Shown here one piece after another: positions 26,827 through 36,095 of a stretch of DNA of 64,000 nucleotides. The DNA is taken from NCBI RefSeq assembly GCF_001905845.1, contig NZ_LIVZ01000006.1, positions 62,001-126,000 on the forward strand. Direction: 5' to 3'. The stretch is from Streptomyces sp. TSRI0107. Lineage in GTDB: Bacteria; Actinomycetota; Actinomycetes; Streptomycetales; Streptomycetaceae. Made by a program: the position numbers and the translations under genes. The first letter of the stretch is position 1; each line of letters begins with the position of its first letter. Below the pieces are notes generated by a model that saw only the letters and a list, made by a program, of their open reading frames with translations, made no database searches and was not told the origin of the DNA.

Positions 26827-26851
26827 CGAGGGGCCCACGGAGGGCCCCTCG
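26827..26851 (-). terminator. Terminator of the divIC-DUF501-ppx cluster
   Basis: CGAGGGGCCC-ACGGA-GGGCCCCTCG, a perfect 10-bp stem about 60 bp beyond the exopolyphosphatase stop. Confidence 0.65.
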
Positions 26852-26913
26852 AGGTCGCTCATACGCTATCCGGGCTGCTCAACCGGCGGCTACCGGCAAG
26901 TAACAAAAGAGAG

Positions 26914-27855
26914 CTACGCCACCGACCAGGCGATGCCGTCCAGGATGTCGTGCTCGCTCACCACGACCTCCTCGGCGCCGATCCGCTCCATGATCGACAG
27001 AAGGACGAGGGCTCCCGCGGCGATCACGTCCACCCGCCCCGGATGCATCGACGGCACGGCCGCGCGCTCGGCGTGCGTGGAGTGCAGCAGCCACTCTGTG
27101 ATCTCCCGGACCTTGTCGTGGGAGATCCGGGAGTGGTGGATGGCCTGCGAGTCGTACTCCGGCAGCTCCTGCGCGATCGCCGACACCGTCGTCACCGAGC
27201 CGGCCAGGCCGACCAGGGTGTGCGCCTCGCGCAGCGGGACCGTCTCCTCGGCCAGGTCGAGCGCGGCCTCGATGTCGGCCCGCATCGCCGCGATCTGCTC
27301 CTCGGTGGGCGGGTCGGTGACCGCGCCCTCGTGCACCAGGTGCCGCTCGGTCATCCGGACGCAGCCGACGTCCACCGAGCGCGCGGCCCGCACCCGGCCG
27401 TCGCCGACGACGAACTCGGTGGAGCCGCCGCCGATGTCCACGACGAGGTAGGGCGTGGTGAGGTCGGTGCGGCCGCCCAGCTCCTTCGTGGCTCCCGTGA
27501 AGGAGAACTCCGCCTCCTGGTCGCCGCTGATCACCTCGGGCTCGACCCCCAGGATGTCCAGCACCCCGCGGACGAAGTCGTCCCGGTTCTCGGCGTCCCG
27601 GGAGGCCGAGGTGGCCACGAAACGCAGCCGCTCGGCGCCGTACTCCTTGATGACCTCGGCGTACTCGCGGCAGGCCGCGAAGGTCCGCTCCAGCGCCTCG
27701 GGCGCCAGCCGTCCGGTGCGGTCGACGCCCTGGCCGAGCCGCACGATCGTCATACGGCGGTCCAGTTCGACGAGTTCGCCCGTGTCCGGGTCGCAGTCGG
27801 CGACCAGCAGGCGGATGGAGTTCGTACCGCAGTCGATGGCGGCGACCCGGGTCAC
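26914..27855 (-). CDS. Ppx/GppA-family exopolyphosphatase
   Basis: 313 aa from GTG 27855, overlapping the upstream DUF501 stop by 4 bp. It has the ASKHA phosphate motifs: AAIDCGTNSIRLLVAD (residues 5-20), LVVDIGGGSTEFVVGD (about 142-157) and VGLAGSVTTVSAIAQ (about 215). Single-domain length, shorter than E. coli Ppx, is normal in actinobacteria. It removes terminal phosphate from polyphosphate or pppGpp in the cytosol; which one cannot be told from sequence. Confidence 0.9.
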   Translation of the reverse strand: MTRVAAIDCGTNSIRLLVADCDPDTGELVELDRRMTIVRLGQGVDRTGRLAPEALERTFAACREYAEVIKEYGAERLRFVATSASRDAENRDDFVRGVLDILGVEPEVISGDQEAEFSFTGATKELGGRTDLTTPYLVVDIGGGSTEFVVGDGRVRAARSVDVGCVRMTERHLVHEGAVTDPPTEEQIAAMRADIEAALDLAEETVPLREAHTLVGLAGSVTTVSAIAQELPEYDSQAIHHSRISHDKVREITEWLLHSTHAERAAVPSMHPGRVDVIAAGALVLLSIMERIGAEEVVVSEHDILDGIAWSVA

Positions 27856-28385
27856 TGCGCGGCCTCCTCACCTGTGAGCGTCACGCAGGAGCCCTTGCGC
27901 CACCACTCCGGCAGCATGGCCAGAGCCTCGTCGCCGAGCGGGTTGACGCCCGGCCCGGCGGCCAGCGAGTGGGCGACCAGGACGTGCAGGCACTTGACCC
28001 GGTCCGGCATGCCGCCGGCGCTGGGGAAGCCCTTCAGCTCCTCGATCTCGTCCCGGCGCCGGATGTAGTCCTCGTGCGCGGCGCGGTAGGCGGCGGCCAG
28101 CTCCGGGTCGCTCTCCAGGCGGGCCGTCATCTCCTTCATCACGCCGTTCGCCTCCAGCGTGCCGATGGCCGAGTTGGCCTTCGGACACGTCAGGTAGTAC
28201 AGCGTCGGGAAGGGGGTGCCGTCGGGCAGCCGCGGGGCCGTCTCCACGACGTCCGGCTGCCCGCAGGGGCAGCGGTGCGCGATCGCGCGCAGCCCGCGCG
28301 GCGGACGGCCGAGCTGCTGCTTGAAGGCCTCGACGTCCGCGTCGGTGGGCTCGGTGCGCGGGGTGGGCGGCGGGGGCGTTTCCAT
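27852..28385 (-). CDS. DUF501 family protein
   Basis: 177 aa from ATG 28385. The conserved DUF501 core includes QLGRPPRGLRAIAHRCPCGQ, TLYYLTCPKANSAIGTLEANGVM and KCLHVLVAHSLAAGPGVNPLG; the CPCG and later Cys could bind metal. Actinobacterial relatives consistently lie between divIC and ppx, as here. The function is unknown. Coupled to ppx by GTGA overlap. Confidence 0.88.
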   Translation of the reverse strand: METPPPPTPRTEPTDADVEAFKQQLGRPPRGLRAIAHRCPCGQPDVVETAPRLPDGTPFPTLYYLTCPKANSAIGTLEANGVMKEMTARLESDPELAAAYRAAHEDYIRRRDEIEELKGFPSAGGMPDRVKCLHVLVAHSLAAGPGVNPLGDEALAMLPEWWRKGSCVTLTGEEAAQ

Positions 28386-28406
28386 GCCTGTCTTTCTGTG
28401 TCCGTG

Positions 28407-28892
28407 TCAACTGTCCGGGGCGTCGGCGGCGTCGGCCTTGTCGACGCCGTCCCAGACGTTCGAGTACCAGGGGCGGTCGGCCGCACCCGTGTCGGCGCGC
28501 GACTGCTTGACCGCGTCCGGGTCGATCACCACGTAGCCGGTCTCCCCGGGCATCACATAGTGCAGCCGCTGCCGGATCTGCTGCTCGGCGTACGCGTCGT
28601 CCTGCCACCGCGCCTTCTGGTCGCGCAGCTGTTCGACGCGCTCCCGGGCCTGCTGCTGTTCCCGCTGCAGATCGGCGATCTCGGCGCGCTGGGCGACGTA
28701 CTGCCTTATCGGGTAGGCCAGCGCCACGACCAGCGAGCAGACCACCAGCGCGAGCAGGGCGGCCCGGCCGGTCAGCCGGGAGCGGCGGGCCTGGCGCCGG
28801 GTCTGCGAGCGGTAGACCCGGGCGGCGGTCTGCTCGCCCAGAAGTCTGATCCTGGTCGCGGTGGAGAACCGGTCCCGGTCCTTCACGGCCAT
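28407..28892 (-). CDS. divIC: Septum formation initiator, DivIC/FtsB-like
   Basis: 161 aa from ATG 28892. A basic cytoplasmic tail (TRRQARRSRLTG) is followed by one TM helix (AALLALVVCSLVVALAYPI, about 45-63) and an extracytoplasmic coiled coil (EIADLQREQQQARERVEQLR, continuing to about 105). The motif QQIRQRLHYVMPGETGYVVI is typical of DivIC. Partner of FtsL and FtsQ in the divisome, needed for sporulation septa in Streptomyces. Neighbours eno and DUF501 are the classic actinobacterial context. Confidence 0.92.
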   Translation of the reverse strand: MAVKDRDRFSTATRIRLLGEQTAARVYRSQTRRQARRSRLTGRAALLALVVCSLVVALAYPIRQYVAQRAEIADLQREQQQARERVEQLRDQKARWQDDAYAEQQIRQRLHYVMPGETGYVVIDPDAVKQSRADTGAADRPWYSNVWDGVDKADAADAPDS

Positions 28893-29017
28893 CGTCCCGC
28901 CTCCCCGTTCGCTTGCGCGTGTTCACCGGCGCGTGTACGTGCGTACGTCCCCGCACACGGTACGGGACCGAGTACGGGGACGTACGTACGACTGGCTGAG
29001 CTTTAGCCCTGCCGGAA

Positions 29018-30298
29018 TCAGCCCTTGAAGCGCGGGAACGCCGAGCGGCCGGCGTACACCGCGGCGTCGTCGAGGATCTCCTCGATGCGCAGCAGCTGGT
29101 TGTACTTGGCGACGCGCTCGGAGCGGGCCGGGGCGCCGGTCTTGATCTGGCCGCAGTTGGTGGCGACGGCCAGGTCGGCGATGGTGACGTCCTCGGTCTC
29201 GCCGGAGCGGTGGGACATCATGCACTTGAAGCCGTTGCGCTGGGCCAGCTCGACGGCGTCCAGGGTCTCGGTGAGCGAGCCGATCTGGTTCACCTTCACC
29301 AGCAGGGCGTTGGCCGCGCCCTCCTCGATGCCGCGGGCCAGGCGCTCCGGGTTGGTGACGAACAGGTCGTCGCCGACGAGCTGGACCTTGTCACCGAGCT
29401 TGGCGGTGATGGTCTTCCAGCCCTCCCAGTCGTCCTCGAACAGCGGGTCCTCGATGGAGACCAGCGGGTACGCGTCGACCAGCTCCGCGTAGTACTCGGT
29501 CATCTCGGCCGCCGAGCGCTCCTTGCCCTCGAAGGTGTAGACGCCGTCCTTGTAGAACTCGGACGAGGCCACGTCGAGGGCGAGGGCGATCTGCTCGCCG
29601 GGGGTGTAGCCGGCCTCCTTGATGGCCTCGAGGATGAGGTCGAGGGCCTCGCGGTTGGAGCCGAGGTTCGGGGCGAAGCCGCCCTCGTCGCCGAGGCTGG
29701 TGGCCAGGCCCTTGCCCTTCAGGACCTTCTTCAGGGTGTGGTAGACCTCGGCACCCCAGCGCAGCGCCTCGGAGAAGGACTCCGCGCCGATCGGGGCGAT
29801 CATGAACTCCTGGATGTCCACGTTGGAGTCGGCGTGCGAGCCGCCGTTCAGGATGTTCATCATCGGCACCGGCAGCAGGTGCGCGTTCGGGCCGCCCAGG
29901 TAGCGGAAGAGCGGGAGGTCGCTGGCCTCGGAGGCGGCGTGGGCGACGGCGAGCGAGACGCCGAGGATGGCGTTGGCGCCGAGGGAGCCCTTGTTGTCGG
30001 TGGCGTCCAGGTCGAACATGGCCTGGTCGATCAGGCGCTGCTCGGTGGCGTCGTAGCCGACGAGCTCCGGGCCGATCTGCTCGATGACGGCCAGGACGGC
30101 CTTCTCGACACCCTTGCCGAGGTAGCGGTTCGAGTCGCCGTCGCGGAGCTCGATGGCCTCGAAGGCGCCGGTGGAGGCGCCGGACGGGACGGCGGCACGA
30201 CCCGTGCTGCCGTCGTCGAGGCCGACCTCGACCTCGACCGTGGGGTTGCCTCGGGAGTCGAGGATTTCCCGGGCTACGACGACGTCGATGGACGGCAC
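29018..30298 (-). CDS. eno: Enolase
   Basis: 426 aa from GTG 30298. AAGGAG lies 7 nt upstream; the in-frame ATG codons at 30304 and 30313 would place the ribosome site inside the gene, so GTG is preferred. Signatures: DSRGNPTVEVEV, PSGASTGAFEA, the catalytic Glu region LGDEGGFAPNL, SIEDPLFEDDW (metal ligands), LLVKVNQIGSLTET (catalytic Lys) and MSHRSGETED. It interconverts 2-phosphoglycerate and phosphoenolpyruvate in cytosolic glycolysis. Monocistronic, between rpfA and divIC. Confidence 0.97.
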   Translation of the reverse strand: MPSIDVVVAREILDSRGNPTVEVEVGLDDGSTGRAAVPSGASTGAFEAIELRDGDSNRYLGKGVEKAVLAVIEQIGPELVGYDATEQRLIDQAMFDLDATDNKGSLGANAILGVSLAVAHAASEASDLPLFRYLGGPNAHLLPVPMMNILNGGSHADSNVDIQEFMIAPIGAESFSEALRWGAEVYHTLKKVLKGKGLATSLGDEGGFAPNLGSNREALDLILEAIKEAGYTPGEQIALALDVASSEFYKDGVYTFEGKERSAAEMTEYYAELVDAYPLVSIEDPLFEDDWEGWKTITAKLGDKVQLVGDDLFVTNPERLARGIEEGAANALLVKVNQIGSLTETLDAVELAQRNGFKCMMSHRSGETEDVTIADLAVATNCGQIKTGAPARSERVAKYNQLLRIEEILDDAAVYAGRSAFPRFKG

Positions 30299-30476
30299 GA
30301 GCATCTCCTTCATGGATGTGACGCGGTTGGCAGGCCGCGGGTGTGGCTCTGCGAGACGAGCCTAACCGGCTCGGGGCGATCGGCCAGCCGACCGCCCACC
30401 CCGTGGACGGAACCGAGAGTAAATTGTTTCCGAACGGAACAAAGACCGTTTCGAAAAACCCGCCATGAAAAAGAAC

Positions 30477-30518
30477 CCCGCCCCGGTGCGTACGGGGGAA
30501 CACGCACCGGGGCGGGGA
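30477..30518 (-). terminator. Terminator of the rpfA-like gene
   Basis: On the minus strand, CCCCGCCCCGGTGCGT pairs with its complement at 30503-30518 (16-bp perfect stem) and is followed by TTCTTTTTC. It is a textbook intrinsic terminator 17 bp after the gene. A near-palindrome TTGTTTCCGAACGGAACAA at 30426-30444 lies beyond it, in the enolase promoter region. Confidence 0.92.
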
Positions 30519-30534
30519 GTCTGAAGGGCCCCTC

Positions 30535-31233
30535 TTACTTGAGGTGCAGCTGCTGGCCCGGGTAGATGACGTCGGCGTCGTCGACGATGTCCTTGTTCAG
30601 CTCGAACAGCTTCTGCCAGCCGCCCTCGACGCCGTGCTCCTCGGCGATCGTGCTGAGGGTGTCGCCCTTGACGACCTTGTACTCGCCGTCACCCTTCTCG
30701 ACCTTCTTGCCGGTCGGGGTGGTGACGGTCTTCTCGGCCTTCTCGGTCTGCTGCGAGGCGGCCGGGCGCTCGGCGGAGCGGGAGGCGCTCTGCTCCTCGG
30801 TCTCGCGGGCGGCGGTGCCGCTGCCGCTGTCGTTCGAGGCGGCGGCGCCACCGCCGTACGGGGTGCTGGACAGGTTGACGCCGCAGTGCGGCCAGGCGCC
30901 CTTGCCCTGACCCGCGAGGACCTTCTCGGCGATGGCGATCTGCTGGTCCTTGCTGGCCTGGTCGGCGGTGGCGGCGTACTGGGTGCCGCCGTACGCGGCC
31001 CAGGTGGATGCGGAGAACTGCAGACCGCCGTAGTAGCCGTTGCCGGTGTTGATGGACCAGTTGCCACCGGACTCGCACTGGGCGACGGCGTCCCACTCGG
31101 ACGCGGTGGCGGCGGAGGCGGAGCCGGCCGCCATCAGCGGTGCGGCGACGGCGACGCCGGCCATACCGGCGACGGCGATGGCGCGGGTGGCCTTGGACGG
31201 ACGACGGTGCTTGCCCTTGCCGGAAAACAGCAT
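30535..31233 (-). CDS. rpfA: Resuscitation-promoting factor RpfA-like cell-wall hydrolase
   Basis: 232 aa from ATG 31233. Signal peptide residues 1-41 (cleavage after GSASA). The Rpf transglycosylase-like domain (about 43-118) has WDAVAQCESGGNWSINTGN with the catalytic Glu, and NGYYGGLQFSASTWAAYGG. A Ser/Glu-rich linker leads to a C-terminal LysM domain (about 183-232: YKVVKGDTLSTIAEEHGV). The secreted muralytic enzyme promotes spore germination. A c-di-AMP riboswitch occupies its leader. As I recall, the equivalent S. coelicolor gene is rpfA, under riboswitch and Crp control. Confidence 0.93.
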   Translation of the reverse strand: MLFSGKGKHRRPSKATRAIAVAGMAGVAVAAPLMAAGSASAATASEWDAVAQCESGGNWSINTGNGYYGGLQFSASTWAAYGGTQYAATADQASKDQQIAIAEKVLAGQGKGAWPHCGVNLSSTPYGGGAAASNDSGSGTAARETEEQSASRSAERPAASQQTEKAEKTVTTPTGKKVEKGDGEYKVVKGDTLSTIAEEHGVEGGWQKLFELNKDIVDDADVIYPGQQLHLK

Positions 31234-31243
31234 GGATCGATCC

Positions 31244-31420
31244 CCTCACCGACGCCTGCGAGGTGAGCTGTCGGGTTCGGGCCGGTTGAGTTGCCCGGCC
31301 GCGGCTCTCGCGAGCTGCGGCTCCACCCCTAGCCGGTTCCGGCGTCGAGTCTCCTCAACTGCCGGACCCGGCACTTACCTTGGGTCCCCCGCTCCTGCCT
31401 GCGGCGCTTGACGCGACGAC
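31244..31420 (-). promoter_or_regulatory. c-di-AMP riboswitch (ydaO/yuaA class) in the rpfA leader
   Basis: On the minus strand the leader contains the conserved blocks of this class in order: AGCGGGGGACCCA (complement at 31381-31393), GGGGTGGAG in the middle, and AACCCGACAGCTCACCTCG with AGGCGTCGGTGAGG at the 3' side, ending 11 bp before the start codon. Known: the class binds c-di-AMP and usually turns expression off; it controls Rpf genes in actinobacteria. Boundaries are approximate. Confidence 0.9.
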
Positions 31421-31598
31421 TGTTCCCGTACGGCCGCTGGCAGGATTCGGCGTTGCGGCAGCCGGGGCTCGCGATGGCGAGCGGTCCCGACCGTAGGCAG
31501 GCGATCCGCCGGATTTCAAAGAGGATCAGGGCTTCTGAGACCTATCTCTCACCGCGTTTATAACGGACATTAACCCCGAAGTGTGACGCGAACTTCGG

Positions 31599-32651
31599 CT
31601 ACTTTTCGCCCGGTTCGACCCCCACCTCAAGGGTCTGACCGGGGATGATGAGGTTGGGGTCGGCGCCGACGGTCGTCTTGTTCTCGGCGTAGAGCGCGGT
31701 CCATCCGCCTTGCAGCTCAAGGGAGTCCGCGATGCCCGAGAGGCTGTCGCCGGAGCGGACGGTATAGGAGCCGTCGGCCGCGTCACGCGCCGCCGCGGCG
31801 TCACGGGAGGCGTGACGGCCGGAGGGCTCGGACGTACGGGCGTCGGCGGCGTCCTCGTCGGCGCTCTCACCGCGGTGGCGGCCGGTGCCGGTGGAGAACT
31901 CCGAAGAGGAGTCGGCCTGTCCGGAGTTGTCCGAGTCGTCCCTCTTGGTGTCGGCCGCGGAGGAGTCGCCGGCACCCTCGCCGTCCTTCTCGGCGGAGCC
32001 GTCCGCCGGGGTCGACGAAGCGTCAGAAGACGGGCCAGTGGTGACGGATCCGGAAGACTCAGAGCTTTCGGAGCTTTCGGACCCCTTGCCCTTTCCGTCC
32101 TTTCCACCCTTTTCGCTGGAATCCGCCGAAGTGGACGATTCCGTAGATTCCGAGGATTCCGACGAGTCGGACAAGCCGGACTCGCGGCCGTCCGAGGAGT
32201 CCTCGTCGTCCGGGGTGGCCGTCGCGCCCGACGCCGCGTCGGCGGCCAGGCCCGTGTCCACGCCCGGCGTGCCGGAGTCGCCGTCCAGGCCGGCGAGCAG
32301 TCCGCAGGTGGGCCAGGCGCCGAGCCCCTGGTCGGCGAGGATTCTCTCGGCCACGGCTATCTGCTGCGAACGGCTCGCCATGTCGGGGCTCTCCGCGTAG
32401 TCCGAGCCGCCGTACTTCAGCCAGTCGTCCTGGGAGATCTGAAGACCGCCGTAGTAGCCGTTGCCGTTGTTCGCGCTCCAGGAGCCACCGCTCTCGCACT
32501 CCGCGACCCTGTCCCACGTCGTACCGCTGGCGGCGCTCGCGCCGGTGGCGCCGAGCAGCGGAATGGCGATCGCGGACCCGGTCACTCCGGCCGCGACGAT
32601 GAGAGCCGGAGCCTGGCGGGGGCGACGGTGACGACCGTTCCCGGAGAGCAT
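31599..32651 (-). CDS. Rpf-like cell-wall hydrolase with long Ser/Asp-rich linker and LysM
   Basis: 350 aa from ATG 32651. Signal peptide 1-40 (cleavage after GASAAS), Rpf domain about 43-120 (WDRVAECESGGSWSANNGN with catalytic Glu; NGYYGGLQISQDDWLKYGG). A roughly 170-residue low-complexity linker rich in Ser, Asp and Glu (SDSSESSESTESS) is probably exposed across the wall, and a C-terminal LysM follows (YTVRSGDSLSGIADSLEL). It is the second of two adjacent Rpf genes on the minus strand and probably corresponds to rpfD. No riboswitch was seen in its leader. Confidence 0.88.
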   Translation of the reverse strand: MLSGNGRHRRPRQAPALIVAAGVTGSAIAIPLLGATGASAASGTTWDRVAECESGGSWSANNGNGYYGGLQISQDDWLKYGGSDYAESPDMASRSQQIAVAERILADQGLGAWPTCGLLAGLDGDSGTPGVDTGLAADAASGATATPDDEDSSDGRESGLSDSSESSESTESSTSADSSEKGGKDGKGKGSESSESSESSGSVTTGPSSDASSTPADGSAEKDGEGAGDSSAADTKRDDSDNSGQADSSSEFSTGTGRHRGESADEDAADARTSEPSGRHASRDAAAARDAADGSYTVRSGDSLSGIADSLELQGGWTALYAENKTTVGADPNLIIPGQTLEVGVEPGEK

Positions 32652-32737
32652 GCGGGGACCTTTCCCGAGACAGCAGTGACGGCACGACGGGCGGTACTCG
32701 GCGCCGTGCTGATGGGTGAACGTATAGGCAGACGATC

Positions 32738-32781
32738 ACTTGTCACAAGTTAATGCCGCGTAGATCACGTGTAGATCACGG
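32738..32781. promoter_or_regulatory. Palindrome and tandem repeat upstream of the second rpf gene
   Basis: ACTTGT-C-ACAAGT (32738-32750) is a perfect odd palindrome, followed by two copies of GTAGATCAC (about 32760-32768 and 32771-32779). They lie 85-130 bp before the start codon and look like regulator-binding or promoter elements. No known consensus was matched. Confidence 0.35.
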
Positions 32782-32896
32782 ACGTGAAGGAGTGTCATCT
32801 TTGTGACGGGCACGCGGAGTAGTCGTGACATGACGTGCACGGAGTTGCCGTCCGGCCGTCACAAGTCGGGCGGGACCGGCCAAACGGGGTCGGCTG

Positions 32897-34194
<1,298 letters not shown>

Positions 34195-34198
<4 letters not shown>

Positions 34199-35217
34199 GT
34201 CGTCGGCTCCCCTGCCTCGTAGGCCCTGATCGCGTCCCGGTAGGCGCGGGCCGCCGCGCGCAGGGCCGCCTCCGGGTCGGTGCCCTCGGCCTCGGCTCGC
34301 GCCGCCAGGGCGAGGAGTTCATAGCCGATGCCCTCGGTGGCGGGCAGGGGGACGTCCAGTCCCGCCGTCCGGGCGCGGGACGCCAGCTTCGCGGCGAGGG
34401 CGAGGCCGGGCTGGTGCAGGGGGATGCCCTCGGTCACGGAGGCCCGCTGCTTCTCCTGGGCCTTGGTGCGCAGCCAGTGCTCCTTGACCTCCTCCGGCGT
34501 GGCGGCCTGCGCGTCCCCGAAGACGTGCGGGTGCCGGTGGATCAGTTTGGCGACGATGCCGCCGGCCACGTCGTCGATGGAGAAGGGCTCCTCGATGTCC
34601 TCCTCGGCGATCCGGGCGTGGAAGACGACCTGGAGGAGGACGTCGCCCAGTTCCTCGCGGAGCTCGTCGCGGTCGCCGTCCTCGATGGCCTCGACGAGTT
34701 CGTACGCCTCCTCGATGCCGTACTTGGCCAGCCCCTTGTGGGTCTGCCGGGACGACCACGGGCACTCGGCGCGGATGCGGTCCATGACCTGCACGAGGTC
34801 GAGGAGCCGGGCGCCCGGCAGGTCGTAGGAGGCGGGCAGCAGCTCCAGCTCGGGCATCCGCACCCGGCCGGAGCCGGCGAGCCGCGCAAGCCCGTCCGTC
34901 AGGGCCGGCTCGCCCTCGCCGGTGGCGACGACGACCACGGTGTGGCCGCCGACGCAGGCGTCGACCAGTTCCTCGGCGGTCGGCGCGGCCTCGTCGACCG
35001 CTATGCCCGCCTCCCGCAGATAGGGCAGCTGCGGGTGCGCCCCGTCCGCGCACAGCACGCGGTCGGCGGTGCGCAGGGCCTGCCAGGCGGGCCAGGAGAG
35101 CAGGCCGGGGGCGACGCGGTGGCTGGTGGTGAGCAGGACGACGCGGCCGGGGTGGGGGCCGGCCGGGTCCTGGGCGCCTTCGAAGCTGGTTCCGTTCACG
35201 ATCCGAACGTAACCCAC
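34195..35217 (-). CDS. mazG: MazG-family nucleoside triphosphate pyrophosphohydrolase
   Basis: 340 aa from GTG 35217 (GGAGG 12 nt upstream; GTG 35199 is an alternative start). The MazG core at about 130-250 has CPWSSRQTHKGLAKYGIEEA, EAIEDGDRDELREELGDVLL (metal-binding ExxE...ExxD) and HPHVFGD. The N-terminal 120 residues look like a shortened tetrapyrrole-methylase-type domain (as in YabN), without clear SAM motifs. It hydrolyses abnormal or excess NTPs to NMP and PPi. It precedes and is coupled to the P450 gene. Confidence 0.9.
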
Positions 35218-35306
35218 GGCGCCGACATGCCTCCGCGGTTGTCCACAGGCACGGTGCGATCATCAGACCGGTGTCGGTCTGGGCGCTCAGGCCGCCGCGG
35301 ACCGCG

Positions 35307-35951
35307 TCACGCCGGCTGCTGCGGCTGGGCCGTGACCTCCCGCACCCACGGCGTCCTGGCGTCGACGCGGCTGCTCTTCTCCACGTCCCAGCTGCCGTAG
35401 CGCGGGTTGACGGAGACGCCCAGGTCGGCGGAGGCCTTGGACAGGGCCTCCCAGAAGGCCGGCTGGCTGGTGTCGGTGCCCAGCTTCGCGGCGAGCTTCT
35501 GGGCCTCCAGCTGCAGGCGCAGGTTTTCGTCCAGGCGCTCCGGCGCCACGCTGTACTGCTGGAGCCACGCCGTCTGCAGCGCCCTCGACCCGCCGACCTG
35601 CTGCTCCAGGCCGGACCGCATCTCCTGGATCTCCTTGCGGGTCACGGTGATGCCGGCGTCCTGGGCGGCACGGTGCAGCACCCGGTCGAGGACCATGCCG
35701 TGCAGGGTGTCGCGGGTGAGGCTGCCGGACTTGGCGATGGCCTGCGCGTACCGCGCGTCGTCGGTGACCGCGGCCCGCTGGGCCGAGCGGACCTCGTCGA
35801 CCCGGTTCTCCAGCTGCGCGACGGTGATCCGCTGATCGCCGACCACGGCCGCCGCGCCGGGACGCGCATCGTTTCCGCAGGCGGTGAGGAGGGGCGCCGC
35901 AGCGATCGCGGCGGACAGCAGGAGCGCGGTGCGACGACGACGGCGGTGCAA
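35307..35951 (-). CDS. SurA-N-like lipoprotein (foldase-like)
   Basis: 214 aa from TTG 35951, chosen because GGGAGG is 5 nt upstream and the lipoprotein signal (RRRRRTALLLSAAIAAAP then LLTAC) starts right there. Cys at about residue 24 is the lipidation site. The mature part has VVGDQRITVAQLENRVDEVR and LHGMVLDRVLHRAAQDAGI, the SurA/trigger-factor-like N-domain pattern; no PPIase domain follows. It probably assists folding of exported proteins on the outer membrane face. It lies directly before mazG on the same strand. Confidence 0.8.
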   Translation of the reverse strand: MHRRRRRTALLLSAAIAAAPLLTACGNDARPGAAAVVGDQRITVAQLENRVDEVRSAQRAAVTDDARYAQAIAKSGSLTRDTLHGMVLDRVLHRAAQDAGITVTRKEIQEMRSGLEQQVGGSRALQTAWLQQYSVAPERLDENLRLQLEAQKLAAKLGTDTSQPAFWEALSKASADLGVSVNPRYGSWDVEKSSRVDARTPWVREVTAQPQQPA

Positions 35952-36095
35952 GGAAACCTCCCGAGGAGATTGTGCGACGGTGCACAAAGTCTTGCGGTGA
36001 TCGATGGTAGGCAGTGGCTCGGCTCTGGCCAACCCATTCGACCAACGATTCACCGCCACTTCGGGCACCGCCGCGCCCGCGCGGCGCTCAGGGGG

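Noticed and set aside
32740..32880. Crp site (GTG-N6-GNCAC) near the rpf genes
   Set aside because: GTGAC/GTCAC half-sites are present, but none has the required spacing.
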